Shown in pieces: positions 55,509-64,000 of a DNA stretch of 64,000 nucleotides; position 1 is the stretch's first letter; each line of letters opens with the position of its first letter. Under the pieces are notes generated by a model. The model made no database searches. It was not told where the DNA came from and saw nothing but the letters and a program-made list of their open reading frames with translations. The DNA is taken from NCBI RefSeq assembly GCF_034314045.1, contig NZ_JAVIWL010000001.1, positions 1,054,001-1,118,000 on the forward strand, written 5' to 3'. The position numbers were made by a program, and so were the translations under genes. The stretch is from Glaciimonas sp. CA11.2 (GTDB lineage Bacteria; Pseudomonadota; Gammaproteobacteria; Burkholderiales; Burkholderiaceae_D).

Positions 55509-55664
55509 ATGCGCACTCGTCATCAAGTACTTACCAATCGCTACTCTGGCCTTTCTCACTTGCTAAGCGCACAACCTTGGCAAGTCCGTATCGTGCCGCC
55601 ACTGGTCATGTTGTTGATCACTCCCGCATTGGCTGGCATCTTTCTGCATGGACTTATTGTATAA
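55509..55664 (+). CDS. Small membrane protein, 51 residues
   Basis: ATG at 55509 preceded by TGGAG at good spacing. The N-terminal half is basic (MRTRHQVLTNRYSGLSHLL), followed by QPWQVRIVPPLVMLLITPALAGIFLHGLIV with one hydrophobic helix at residues ~32-51. The ribosome binding site, the palindrome-bearing upstream region and the clean architecture argue for a real gene, but no family is known to me. Confidence 0.5.
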   Translation: MRTRHQVLTNRYSGLSHLLSAQPWQVRIVPPLVMLLITPALAGIFLHGLIV

Positions 55665-55748
55665 ACAATCCGTTTCATCTGGTTAGCAATGCGTGATACG
55701 TATTATTTATACACCAGAATTACGCCATTAATTCAGAATATGGCGCTG

Positions 55749-56240
55749 TTAAAACAGCCAGTGCGCGAGCTGCCGCCAGAATCCATCCGGTAATGACATA
55801 AGTATCCATGTCATAGCGATATAACGTAAAAATTTGCCGATTGCCATATACATGACGCTTGGCCAGAACGACAAATGCAACCAACCTGCCAAAGTGCAAA
55901 TGGGGTCGCCGATAATCGGTAACCAGCTCAATAGCATCGTTTTTGGGCCGTAATGCTCCAACCAATGGAACCAACGACTTTTGCGTTCGCGTGCAAATGC
56001 CTGCTTGGCGCTGTACCCCATCCAATAGTCCAATGCGCCACCGAGTGTATTCCCAGCGGTGGCGACCACGATGACGGACCAATAAAGCGCACCGTTAGCT
56101 TTGATGACCGCAAACACGGCGGGCTCTGAGCCCATTGGTAACAAAGTGGCGGATACAAAACTGACGATGAACACCGACCATAACCCAACGGTCGGTATCG
56201 CAAGCACGCCTAACGCCCATACAACAGCTGATTCAATCAT
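55749..56240 (-). CDS. YqaA-type SNARE-associated/DedA-like membrane protein
   Basis: 163 residues with about four hydrophobic segments. SATLLPMGSEPAVFAVI and TAGNTLGGALDYWMGYSAK are the YqaA/DedA (VTT-fold) signature; WLPIIGDPICTLAGWLHLSFWPSVMYMAIGK follows. This family is linked to membrane lipid handling. It reads toward the 51-residue gene (convergent) and away from ilvA. Confidence 0.88.
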   Translation of the reverse strand: MIESAVVWALGVLAIPTVGLWSVFIVSFVSATLLPMGSEPAVFAVIKANGALYWSVIVVATAGNTLGGALDYWMGYSAKQAFARERKSRWFHWLEHYGPKTMLLSWLPIIGDPICTLAGWLHLSFWPSVMYMAIGKFLRYIAMTWILMSLPDGFWRQLAHWLF

Positions 56241-56469
56241 AAAAATTTAAAAAGAAGGGGTTAAAAAAGGGCGCATGCTTTTAAAACAAGTGCCGAATAC
56301 CTACCGAAATAACGACTAAATAGCAGCTTATAAAGCCATTCACGCCAACACGCAAAGCGGTCCATTATAATGATCGGCTGTCTACATTTCGGATAGACCT
56401 TAAACTTGACCTGGCGCTAGCGATTCAGGAGCTTCCTAATCTGCCGCAGCGCGCTAATTTGACCTGACC

Positions 56470-57996
56470 ATGACTACAGATTATTTGCAGCAAATCTTGA
56501 CCGCCCGCGTCTATGACGTCGCGCAGGAAACGCCACTTGAACTGGCGCGGACGCTGTCTCTGAAGATGGAGAACCAGATTTATTTCAAGCGCGAAGATAT
56601 GCATAGCGTGTTTAGTTTTAAATTGCGCGGCGCATATAACAAAATGGCGAGCTTGACTCCGCAGCAACTCAAACGCGGCGTCATTTGTGCGTCCGCGGGT
56701 AATCATGCCCAAGGTCTGGCTTTGTCGGCATCTAAACTTGGTTGTCGCGCCATGATCGTTATGCCGACCACAACACCTCTGGTCAAGGTCGATGCTGTAC
56801 GCGCCCGTGGCGGCGAAGTAGTGCTGTTTGGAGATTCGTACACCGAAGCCTATAACCACGCATTAACGCTGCAGAAAAAACATAAGCTGACCTTTGTGCA
56901 TCCATTTGATGACCCACACGTCATTGCAGGTCAGGGTACAGTCGGCATGGAAATTCTGCGCCAGCATGCAGCACCAATTCACGCAATTTTCGTCCCTATT
57001 GGTGGCGGTGGCTTGATTGCAGGAATCGCCGCCTACGTCAAAGCGGTGCGGCCCGAAATCAAGGTGATCGGCGTCCAGACGGTCGATTCGGATGCGATGG
57101 CGCGCAGTCTTAAAGCGGGTCGCCGGATTACTTTAGCCGATGTAGGGCTATTTGCCGACGGCACTGCCGTCAAACTTGTCGGGGAAGAAACGTTTCGTCT
57201 CGCCAAACTGTATGTCGATGAAGTCATTCTGGTCGACACATTCGCAGTTTGTACCGCCATTAAAGATGTATTTCAGGACACGCGAAGTATTCTAGAACCA
57301 TCCGGAGCGTTGTCAGTAGCCGGTGCCAAAGCCTATATCGAGCGCGCTAAAGGCACCCGCAAGCCGATTAAAAATCAAGTGCTGATTACCATCGCTTCCG
57401 GTGCCAATATGAACTTTGATCGGTTGCGATTCGTCTCTGAAATGGCAGATATCGGCCAATCGCGCGAAGCGGTATTTGCCGTCACGATACCAGAGGAACG
57501 CGGAAGTTTCGGTCGTTTTTGCAAATTGGTTGGTGATCGCAACGTCACTGAATTCAACTATCGCATCAGTGACGAAAAAGCTGCGCACGTTTTTGTCGGC
57601 GTGCAAACCTCAACGTACGATGAGTCTGGACAGATCGCCAAAAATTTCGAGAAGCATGGTTTCAGCACGCTTGATCTGACCCATGATGAACTAGCCAAAG
57701 TACATATCCGCCATCTGGTTGGTGGCAAAAGTGCGCTGGCGCATGATGAGTTGTTATATCGCTTTGAATTTCCTGAGCGTCCGGGCGCGCTGACGCGCTT
57801 TCTTGACTGTATGGCACCAAACTGGAATATAAGCCTATTCCATTATCGGAGCCAAGGTGGCGACGTTGGCCGTATCTTAATTGGCCTGCAAGTGCCGAAA
57901 AAGGAAATGAAAGCATTCCGTGGCTTCCTGGATAATCTAGGTTATCGCTATTGGGATGAAAGTGAGAACCCTGTCTATAAACTGTTTTTGGGATAA
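56470..57996 (+). CDS. ilvA: Threonine ammonia-lyase, biosynthetic
   Basis: 508 residues. PLP-binding Lys in VFSFKLRGAYNKM (~53); phosphate loop PIGGGGLIAGIAAY (~178). The catalytic domain (~1-320) is followed by two ACT-like regulatory domains (AVFAVTIPEERGSFGRFCKLV and LLYRFEFPERPGALTRFLDCM). It deaminates threonine to 2-oxobutanoate, the first step of isoleucine synthesis. The regulatory half implies allosteric inhibition by isoleucine. Stand-alone gene. Confidence 0.95.
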   Translation: MTTDYLQQILTARVYDVAQETPLELARTLSLKMENQIYFKREDMHSVFSFKLRGAYNKMASLTPQQLKRGVICASAGNHAQGLALSASKLGCRAMIVMPTTTPLVKVDAVRARGGEVVLFGDSYTEAYNHALTLQKKHKLTFVHPFDDPHVIAGQGTVGMEILRQHAAPIHAIFVPIGGGGLIAGIAAYVKAVRPEIKVIGVQTVDSDAMARSLKAGRRITLADVGLFADGTAVKLVGEETFRLAKLYVDEVILVDTFAVCTAIKDVFQDTRSILEPSGALSVAGAKAYIERAKGTRKPIKNQVLITIASGANMNFDRLRFVSEMADIGQSREAVFAVTIPEERGSFGRFCKLVGDRNVTEFNYRISDEKAAHVFVGVQTSTYDESGQIAKNFEKHGFSTLDLTHDELAKVHIRHLVGGKSALAHDELLYRFEFPERPGALTRFLDCMAPNWNISLFHYRSQGGDVGRILIGLQVPKKEMKAFRGFLDNLGYRYWDESENPVYKLFLG

Positions 57997-58347
57997 ACTA
58001 TATCTGGAATAAAGTGTCGTGATGGAAAATAATTCGGATCACTACGCAATCCCTTCATCAAAGAAATACAACGTATTTTGTTAACTATTTTTGACCTTAA
58101 CCAAGGTTCATGTCTGTATGTTTATTGACCGCCAAGCTTATGTCCTGGCGGTCAAACGGTGAGTCGTTGAATCATTATGCTCGATCATTGCGTTTGATCG
58201 TTACTATCAGACCGACAACGACTACCCCGTTGATAGCGCTTCGATAAAGTTTTTTTCAATCTATATTTTCTCAAAATTCTCCATGCCACACTGGAGTTCT
58301 GGCTTTGCCGGCAATCGACGAATACGCATTTACGCACCATCAAAATC
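57997..58347. other. Intergenic region between ilvA and queF
   Basis: A 351-bp gap. It holds one perfect 10-bp hairpin, TTGACCGCCA (58125-58134) with TGGCGGTCAA (58146-58155) and an 11-base loop, without a following T-run. A smaller one, CGATCA/TGATCG, lies at 58182-58200. I looked for a preQ1-type riboswitch before queF and did not recognise one. Confidence 0.5.
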
Positions 58348-59184
58348 ATGAACGCTCCCATTACGCCAGAATTCTCGCCGTTAGGAAAAGTTGCCACTTA
58401 CACAGCTGAATACGACCCAACGTTATTGTTTTCTATCGCACGCGCTGGCAAGCGCGAAGAAATCGGGATTCGCGGCGCATTGCCGTTTTTCGGTGTCGAT
58501 ATCTGGAATGCGTATGAAGTATCGTGGCTCAATTTGCGTGGTAAACCGCAAGTAGCCATCGCAACCATCACGGCACCGGCGGACTCCCCGAACATCATCG
58601 AATCGAAGTCTTTCAAGCTATATCTGAACTCCTTCAATCAGACAAAATTAGCCGATACCGATGCATTGCTGGCGTTATTGCGTGCCGATTTATCGCTTGG
58701 ATTTGGTACTACCGTACAGGTAATGCTGACCACAGCGGATGCATTTGCCGCTCAAATGATCAAGGAGCCGCAAGGAATATTGCTAGATCGACTAGATATT
58801 GACGTCACCGACTATCAGCCAAAACCATCTTTATTAAAAACCGACCGACATGCCATCCCCGTCAATGAAACACTTATATCGCATTTGCTCAAGTCGAATT
58901 GCTTGGTCACCGGGCAACCGGATTGGGGCAGCGTACAAATTCAATATGTCGGTACGCCCATCGATCAGGAAGGCTTACTACAGTACTTAATCAGTTTTCG
59001 CGATCACAATGAATTTCATGAACAATGCGTCGAACGCATTTTTATGGACATCATGCAACAGTGCTCGCCTCAAAAATTATCCGTTTATGCGCGTTACACC
59101 CGTCGAGGCGGATTGGATATTAATCCTTGGCGTTGCAACTTTTCAGGTCCACCACCATCCAATCGTCGTCTCGCACGTCAGTAG
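58348..59184 (+). CDS. queF: QueF, NADPH-dependent 7-cyano-7-deazaguanine reductase
   Basis: 278 residues, the long type II QueF made of two tunnel-fold halves. The N-half has [22 protein letters not shown] and [15 protein letters not shown]. The C-half carries the nucleophilic Cys in [12 protein letters not shown] and the Asp/His in [15 protein letters not shown]. It reduces preQ0 to preQ1 in queuosine biosynthesis. ATG follows ATCAAAATC with only a weak ribosome binding site. Confidence 0.95.
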   Translation: MNAPITPEFSPLGKVATYTAEYDPTLLFSIARAGKREEIGIRGALPFFGVDIWNAYEVSWLNLRGKPQVAIATITAPADSPNIIESKSFKLYLNSFNQTKLADTDALLALLRADLSLGFGTTVQVMLTTADAFAAQMIKEPQGILLDRLDIDVTDYQPKPSLLKTDRHAIPVNETLISHLLKSNCLVTGQPDWGSVQIQYVGTPIDQEGLLQYLISFRDHNEFHEQCVERIFMDIMQQCSPQKLSVYARYTRRGGLDINPWRCNFSGPPPSNRRLARQ

Positions 59185-59421
59185 CATCTATTTTTCTTCT
59201 ATGTACACCTTTGATTGCTCATTGTCGAATCCGCAACTGATGCATCACCTAAATGCATCGTTTAAGGCATAGAACAGTCGCTTCGCCGAAGCACTGTTTT
59301 TTGCACCAACACCTGAACAAAAATAAAAACCGATCATCATCGTTATTTTTGCATCCAAAAAATGACGTTGCCGAGTGGGAAATGTTGCTTCCACTTTTTT
59401 GCTATTTTTAATGAGTCCCTT

Positions 59422-60018
59422 ATGGTACAAAAAAACTACTTATATTATATAAAAGCTACGATTACTCTGATCATGATGCTTTGCTTTACCACCTCTTACG
59501 CCCAAGAAGCACAAGAAACCAGCGACAGCGCCGGTTGGTGGCAACAAACTAAAAACCGTCTTGGCAACATTACCGACAATGGCGCAGAGGAAGTGTATTT
59601 ATCCGGCTACGCCTATCATGGTCGGAATACCTACACTGCCGAACGGATCAGGGAGTTGAACGAAAAAGCATGGGGCATAGGCGGTGGGCGCACATTCCGC
59701 AATGCTGATGGAAATGACGAATCACTGTATTTTTTCGGGATTCGTGATTCGCACTTTAAACCACAATTAATGGCTGGATACGCCTACGAATGGGTCTTTA
59801 ATGTGCCAAAAACGCCAATCGAATTTAGCGCTGGTTACACTGCTATGTTAGTCAGTCGCCAAGATTATTTCGGTGGTTTCCCGTTTCCACTGCCTTTGCC
59901 AATTGCCGGAATCGGGACAAAAAAAGCGAAATTGATGGCCTCGTATATTCCACGCTTATCCAGCAACAAGGGTAATGGCGATGTACTGTTGTTGTTTGCT
60001 CGCTTTGAGGTCGACTAA
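59422..60018 (+). CDS. pagP: PagP-like lipid A palmitoyltransferase
   Basis: 198 residues from the ATG at 59422 (MVQKNYLYYIKATITLIMML), a signal peptide to about residue 28 (TSYAQ). Mature part: GWWQQTKNRLGNI, EVYLSGYAYHGRNTYTAERIRELNEKAWGIGGG with the catalytic His in YAYHGR, then DSHFKPQLMAGYAYEW. This is an 8-strand outer-membrane barrel adding palmitate to lipid A, raising resistance to antimicrobial peptides. A longer frame to 59362 is unlikely. Confidence 0.9.
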   Translation: MVQKNYLYYIKATITLIMMLCFTTSYAQEAQETSDSAGWWQQTKNRLGNITDNGAEEVYLSGYAYHGRNTYTAERIRELNEKAWGIGGGRTFRNADGNDESLYFFGIRDSHFKPQLMAGYAYEWVFNVPKTPIEFSAGYTAMLVSRQDYFGGFPFPLPLPIAGIGTKKAKLMASYIPRLSSNKGNGDVLLLFARFEVD

Positions 60019-60134
60019 ATAGCTGCTTAAAATATAACGTTTACGTCAACCAATGCGGCAACTAGGTGCTACGAGTCAGATTCAGGCCTATAATTCTGCA
60101 CAACATCACTACAGTGCAGAAACTGATTCGTAAA

Positions 60135-60611
60135 ATGACTAATCTCGCAAAAATCCTGCCATTACAAAACGTTGTACTGGATCTGGAAGTTTCCAGTAAA
60201 AAACGTGCTTTCGAACAAGCTGGACTCATGTTCGAAAACAATTGCGGCATTGCGCGCTCGACCGTCTCAGACAACCTGTTTGCGCGCGAAAGACTCGGCT
60301 CAACCGGGCTTGGTCACGGTGTTGCAGTACCGCACGGACGTGTCAAAGGTTTGAAGGCGCCGCTCGCTGCTTTTGTGCGGTTAGCCCAGCCGATTCCGTT
60401 TGAATCACCCGACGGTGAGCCAGTCGGTTTGCTGGTATTTTTGCTCGTCCCGGATCATGCGACGCAACACCATCTTGAAATCCTATCGGAAGTAGCAGAA
60501 ATGTTTTCCAGCGATACTTTTAGGGAGATACTGAATACCGATCCTGATCCGCTTTCAATTCATGCAAAGCTCATTGGATGGCAGCCAATGAGCGCCGAAA
60601 ATGCGACCTAA
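60135..60611 (+). CDS. ptsN: PtsN, nitrogen-PTS EIIA-like protein
   Basis: 158 residues from the ATG at 60135 (MTNLAKILPLQNVVLDLEVSSKK). The phosphorylated His lies in GHGVAVPHGRVKGL (~71), with ERLGSTGLGHGVAVPHG as the EIIA signature. It regulates potassium and nitrogen responses by phosphorylation state. It precedes hprK and rapZ, a conserved betaproteobacterial cluster; here pagP takes the place usually held by rpoN/hpf. Confidence 0.92.
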   Translation: MTNLAKILPLQNVVLDLEVSSKKRAFEQAGLMFENNCGIARSTVSDNLFARERLGSTGLGHGVAVPHGRVKGLKAPLAAFVRLAQPIPFESPDGEPVGLLVFLLVPDHATQHHLEILSEVAEMFSSDTFREILNTDPDPLSIHAKLIGWQPMSAENAT

Positions 60612-60934
60612 AAGGATGCAAAATAGGCCATGATTAAATGAGATTAAAAAAATAACAATAAATAAACAAGCCTCGATACGCAGTTATAAGGACTTACACA
60701 AATTGTACACGCCGGGCATGCAGACGAAAACAATCCTAAGATAAGTCTAATAAAAGAATGTGAAGGCACTGGCAGCACGAAAGACAGTACAAAATATCAT
60801 GATTTATTTGTAAAAACCGGCGTATTGGGGTGAGCGCATGCAACTCCCGATTGTAGTTAATTCGCGGCGACATCCAGATTAATCGCAGGCGGTCACTCAA
60901 TGCGCAGCCCTTTAACTGTTCAAACTGCCCTCCT
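60612..60934. other. Intergenic region between ptsN and hprK
   Basis: A 323-bp AT-rich gap. Nothing clear is visible: no gene with a ribosome binding site, no strong hairpin and no repeats. It is longer than usual for this cluster, so hprK may have its own promoter here. Confidence 0.4.
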
Positions 60935-61885
60935 ATGCCCTCAAGTACGCCTTTATCCATTCAACAACTATACGAAGACAATCGCGAGTCGCTACAACTC
61001 GGCTGGTTTGCCGGTTTTCCGGGCGGCGAACGCCTGATTTCAGGAGATGCGGCATCGGCAGCCGATCAAGTCGGCCATTTGAATCTGATCCATCCCGGAC
61101 GAATTCAGGTTTTTGGTCATCAGGAAACGCAATACTACAAACGCCTGTCTGAGACGTCACGCGCGTATCAAACGTCAGAGTTGGTCGCTGGTGCGCCACC
61201 GGCATTTATCATCGCGCAAGGACTGGCCACGCCGCCCGACATTCTGGATATTTGCGACGAAAAAAATATACCTTTATTCTCGACACCGCTGCCGGCCGCG
61301 CAGGTAATCGATTATTTACGCGTCTATTTATCAAAAAAATTAGCACAACGCATCACCATGCATGGCGTATTTATGGACGTACTCGGCGTTGGTGTACTCA
61401 TTACCGGCGAATCCGGCCTCGGCAAAAGCGAACTTGGGCTTGAACTAATCTCGCGTAGTCACGGCCTGGTGGCTGACGATGCGGTCGAATTTGCCCGCAT
61501 TGCGCCAAATATGATCGAAGGTCGCTGCCCGCCATTGCTACAAAACCTTTTAGAAGTGCGCGGCTTGGGTCTGCTAGATATCAAAACGATCTTTGGTGAA
61601 ACTGCGGTCCGCCGCAAAATGCGCCTGAAACTGATCGTCCATCTGGTGCGTCGCGCCACTTTGGAAGAAAACTATGAACGCCTGCCGCTTGATGCGCATT
61701 ACGATGATGTCCTGGGACTCCCAGTGCGCAAAGTGATCATACCGGTCGCCGCCGGTCGCAATATAGCGGTACTACTCGAAGCGGCGGTGCGCAATACCAT
61801 TTTGCAATTGCGCGGCATCGACACGCTTAAAGACTTCATCGCGCGCCAACGCGCAGTCATGGACAGCGAAAGCGATATTTATTAA
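60935..61885 (+). CDS. hprK: HPr kinase/phosphorylase
   Basis: 316 residues. N-terminal receptor-like domain (~1-130); C-terminal kinase domain with the Walker A variant [16 protein letters not shown] (~154-169), DDAVEFARI and the signature [18 protein letters not shown] (~207-224). It phosphorylates or dephosphorylates HPr on Ser46, here in a proteobacterial regulatory PTS without sugar-transport genes nearby. It lies between ptsN and rapZ on the same strand. Confidence 0.95.
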   Translation: MPSSTPLSIQQLYEDNRESLQLGWFAGFPGGERLISGDAASAADQVGHLNLIHPGRIQVFGHQETQYYKRLSETSRAYQTSELVAGAPPAFIIAQGLATPPDILDICDEKNIPLFSTPLPAAQVIDYLRVYLSKKLAQRITMHGVFMDVLGVGVLITGESGLGKSELGLELISRSHGLVADDAVEFARIAPNMIEGRCPPLLQNLLEVRGLGLLDIKTIFGETAVRRKMRLKLIVHLVRRATLEENYERLPLDAHYDDVLGLPVRKVIIPVAAGRNIAVLLEAAVRNTILQLRGIDTLKDFIARQRAVMDSESDIY

Positions 61886-62124
61886 AGTAGTATTCGGGCA
61901 AAATAAGCACACGTGAAACGTTGGCGTGCCTCTGCACGCATTCCAAATGTGAAATTATTTCGCCAGATATGTTATGTTTCCCTACCAGACCACGTCCAAC
62001 AGGGTTGACGCAACCGGTTTCGACGACTCTGATTGGCGCTGTATTGACGCCTGCTTGACCCTTATTTTGCACAAGCATCTTTAGCAATTTCGGTAAAAAC
62101 ACGACTCATGCGACCTATTAGACT

Positions 62125-63000
62125 ATGCGAATAATTCTCATCACTGGCATTTCCGGCTCCGGAAAATCTGTCGCCCTTCGCGTTTTAGAGGATGCTGGCT
62201 ACTTCTGCGTCGACAATTTGCCACCGACTTTATTACGGGAATTGGTCGCAACCCGCGTCGACGAGGACATCCAAATGCTCGCAGTTGCCACCGACGCACG
62301 TAGCGCCGATTCGTTGGCACGGCTTCCTTCCGATATTAAACAGCTAAAAGCCCAAGGTCATGACGTCAAAGTTATTTTTCTGACCGCCCAAACCGAAGCA
62401 TTGATCGCACGCTTTTCTGAGACTCGCCGTAGTCATCCGTTATCGCATCGCTTACGTCCCGGCCAGAATCCCTCAGACCGTATGACGCTGACCGAATGCA
62501 TCATTGGGGAACGTGAGTTGCTGGTAGACATTGAAGGTCTTGGTCATATCATCGACACGTCTGATTTGAGTACCAACAAACTACGCGGCTGGATCAAAGA
62601 TCTGGTCGATACCGAACACGCCCCGCTGACGTTGCTGTTCGAATCGTTCGCTTTCAAGCATGGCGTGCCACTCGATGCGGATCTGGTGTTTGACGTCCGC
62701 ATGCTGCCCAATCCACACTACGATCCGGTCCTGCGCCCGTTGAACGGTCGCGATCAACCGGTCATCGATTTTCTTGACGAGTTGCCGCAGGTCGCGGAGT
62801 TACTGCACGACATAGCAGGCTTCATCAGCAAATGGCTTCCGTCCTTTAAACAAGACAATCGTAGCTATCTAACGGTCGCGATCGGTTGTACCGGCGGACA
62901 ACATCGGTCCGTTTATATGGTCGAACATCTTGCCCAACATTTTGAAACGACCGAGCATGTAGTCCGGCGTCATCGACAACTTAGCCACGTTGTCAGTTAA
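62125..63000 (+). CDS. rapZ: RapZ-family RNase adaptor/nucleotide-binding protein
   Basis: 291 residues. Walker A GISGSGKS (8-15), [35 protein letters not shown], and the C-terminal [14 protein letters not shown] and [14 protein letters not shown]. In enterobacteria RapZ binds the GlmZ small RNA and controls glucosamine-6-phosphate synthase; in betaproteobacteria the RNA target is less clear. Same strand as hprK, 240 bases after it. Confidence 0.95.
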   Translation: MRIILITGISGSGKSVALRVLEDAGYFCVDNLPPTLLRELVATRVDEDIQMLAVATDARSADSLARLPSDIKQLKAQGHDVKVIFLTAQTEALIARFSETRRSHPLSHRLRPGQNPSDRMTLTECIIGERELLVDIEGLGHIIDTSDLSTNKLRGWIKDLVDTEHAPLTLLFESFAFKHGVPLDADLVFDVRMLPNPHYDPVLRPLNGRDQPVIDFLDELPQVAELLHDIAGFISKWLPSFKQDNRSYLTVAIGCTGGQHRSVYMVEHLAQHFETTEHVVRRHRQLSHVVS

Positions 63001-63078
63001 TTGAGCGACCTATGTCGTTCAATTAATATCTGATCAGGTTTGATGACGCAGTGGCGCATTAAACATTTCGTAGTGCGC

Positions 63079-64000
63079 TTACACAAAAAGATCAGCCTGG
63101 CGAAACACTGCCAGCAATAATTTTTTGACTGGCGCTGGCAACGGTGCATCTGCTAATTTTTCTGCCGAATACCAAACATACGCTGATTGCGCCGCCATAT
63201 TAAGTCGGCGTTCAAGCCGGATTTCATAAGGGGAAATCTGAAGCTTGAAATGGGTGAAAACATGCAGGAAAGACTGTAATGGCTCACACGAAGCCACCGT
63301 ACCAAAGGGGGCTGTCAGCCGCGTCACTGATGATTCAATATCATGCTCCATATCGAACTCTGGCAGCGATAATAATCCGCCCCAAATACCGCTATCTGGT
63401 CGTTGCTCCAGAAGTACCTGGTTTCCATCAACAATCACCAACATACACGTTTGCTTCTCTGGAATTGTCTTTTTCGGCTTACGCACAGGCAACTCCGCCA
63501 CTCTATTAGTCGCCAGCGCAACGCAACGTTGCGCCAAGGGACAAGCCATACAAGACGGTTTGCTGCGCGTGCAAAGTGTTGCTCCTAAATCCATCAGGCC
63601 TTGAGTATAAGATTCGACACCTTGCTCCGGCAACAAATCCACAGCCCGACGCCACATGGGTAACTCAATTTGCTTAGCGCCGGGGTAACCGTCAATACCG
63701 AATACGCGAGCGAATACGCGTTTGACATTACCATCCAAAATAGCTGCGCGCACACCGTAGGAAAACGCAACGATGGCCGCAGCGGTCGACCGTCCGATGC
63801 CAGGCAAATCTTCTAGCAATAAGGGATCGCTGGGAAATACACCACCGTACTCCGCCACAACGCGCTGCGCGCAGCGATGCAAATTGCGGGCGCGCGTGTA
63901 GTAACCCAATCCAGCCCAATGCGCCATCACATCTTCACTCGGCGCTTCTGCCAGACTGTGCAGGCTTGGAAAGCGCACCATAAACTTTTGATAATAAGGA
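63079..64000 (-). CDS. mutY: MutY adenine glycosylase, N-terminus cut by window edge
   Basis: The frame continues past base 64000 (PYYQKF precedes MVRFPSLHSL), so the true start lies outside. The visible part has WAGLGYYTRARNLHRCA, the HhH motif LPGIGRSTAAAIVAFSY with AILDGNVKRVFAR (catalytic Asp region), the [4Fe-4S] cluster CTRSKPSCMACPLAQRC and the C-terminal Nudix-like domain (LEQRPDSGIWGGLLSLPEF, FTHFKLQI). It removes adenine opposite 8-oxoguanine. Confidence 0.95.
   Translation of the reverse strand, partial: PYYQKFMVRFPSLHSLAEAPSEDVMAHWAGLGYYTRARNLHRCAQRVVAEYGGVFPSDPLLLEDLPGIGRSTAAAIVAFSYGVRAAILDGNVKRVFARVFGIDGYPGAKQIELPMWRRAVDLLPEQGVESYTQGLMDLGATLCTRSKPSCMACPLAQRCVALATNRVAELPVRKPKKTIPEKQTCMLVIVDGNQVLLEQRPDSGIWGGLLSLPEFDMEHDIESSVTRLTAPFGTVASCEPLQSFLHVFTHFKLQISPYEIRLERRLNMAAQSAYVWYSAEKLADAPLPAPVKKLLLAVFRQADLFV

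Noticed and set aside
58156..58347. preQ1 riboswitch upstream of queF
   Set aside because: No recognisable preQ1-type stem-loop with an A-rich tail; only simple small hairpins are present.

Overview
The window looks like a chromosome segment from a betaproteobacterium of the Oxalobacteraceae type (Glaciimonas, Collimonas or Herminiimonas-like). This is an inference from gene order and protein character: petABC-sspA-sspB, ubiE-Tim44-ubiJ-ubiB, and ptsN-hprK-rapZ-mutY. No database search was run. It divides into an accessory island (about 1-26,780) and an ordinary core chromosome (about 26,783-64,000), with a tRNA-Thr(TGT) gene at the junction.

Island, left part (1-2,970): a gene cut by the window edge, a HEAT-repeat-like protein, a small membrane-anchored protein, and a decayed serine resolvase. 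Island, centre (2,971-18,116): a complete type 1 BREX phage-defence operon, brxR-brxA-brxB-brxC-pglX-(DUF1016 nuclease)-pglZ-brxL, all on the + strand with mostly overlapping start and stop codons. It has two unusual points. A PD-(D/E)XK DUF1016/YhcG-type nuclease is translationally coupled between pglX and pglZ. The specificity-side part of pglX is much more AT-rich than the rest. A nested palindrome upstream of brxR is a good candidate operator. Just downstream (18,333-19,055) is an unrecognised gene with a weak HEPN-like motif.

Island, right part (19,056-26,685): a retron-type reverse transcriptase (NAxxH, YVDD and TG-box motifs) lies in a minus-strand operon with an Xre-family HTH protein and an 80-residue hydrophobic-tailed protein. 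This cassette is flanked by two direct copies of a ~115-bp structured repeat whose hairpins show a compensatory base-pair change. Several further hairpins nearby are candidates for the retron RNA, which I could not identify. Next come an orphan VirB6/TrbL-like T4SS membrane protein, a Rep-like protein, an AlpA-like HTH protein and a tyrosine integrase abutting the tRNA-Thr gene. This is the layout of an integrated mobile element.

Core part: sspB, sspA and the cytochrome bc1 operon (minus strand); mscL; an ECF sigma/anti-sigma pair; cardiolipin synthase, an EEP-family phosphodiesterase, NudB, AspRS, DUF502 and FmdB; a four-gene polyamine ABC transporter; a TPMT-like methyltransferase; the ubiquinone genes ubiE, ubiJ and ubiB with a Tim44-domain protein; an HD-domain protein; DUF971, HIT and a 1338-residue FAD/Fe-S dehydrogenase; a YqaA-type membrane protein; ilvA, queF, pagP, ptsN, hprK and rapZ; and mutY, truncated by the window edge. 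Two coding regions (potH and ubiJ) carry hexanucleotide microsatellites.
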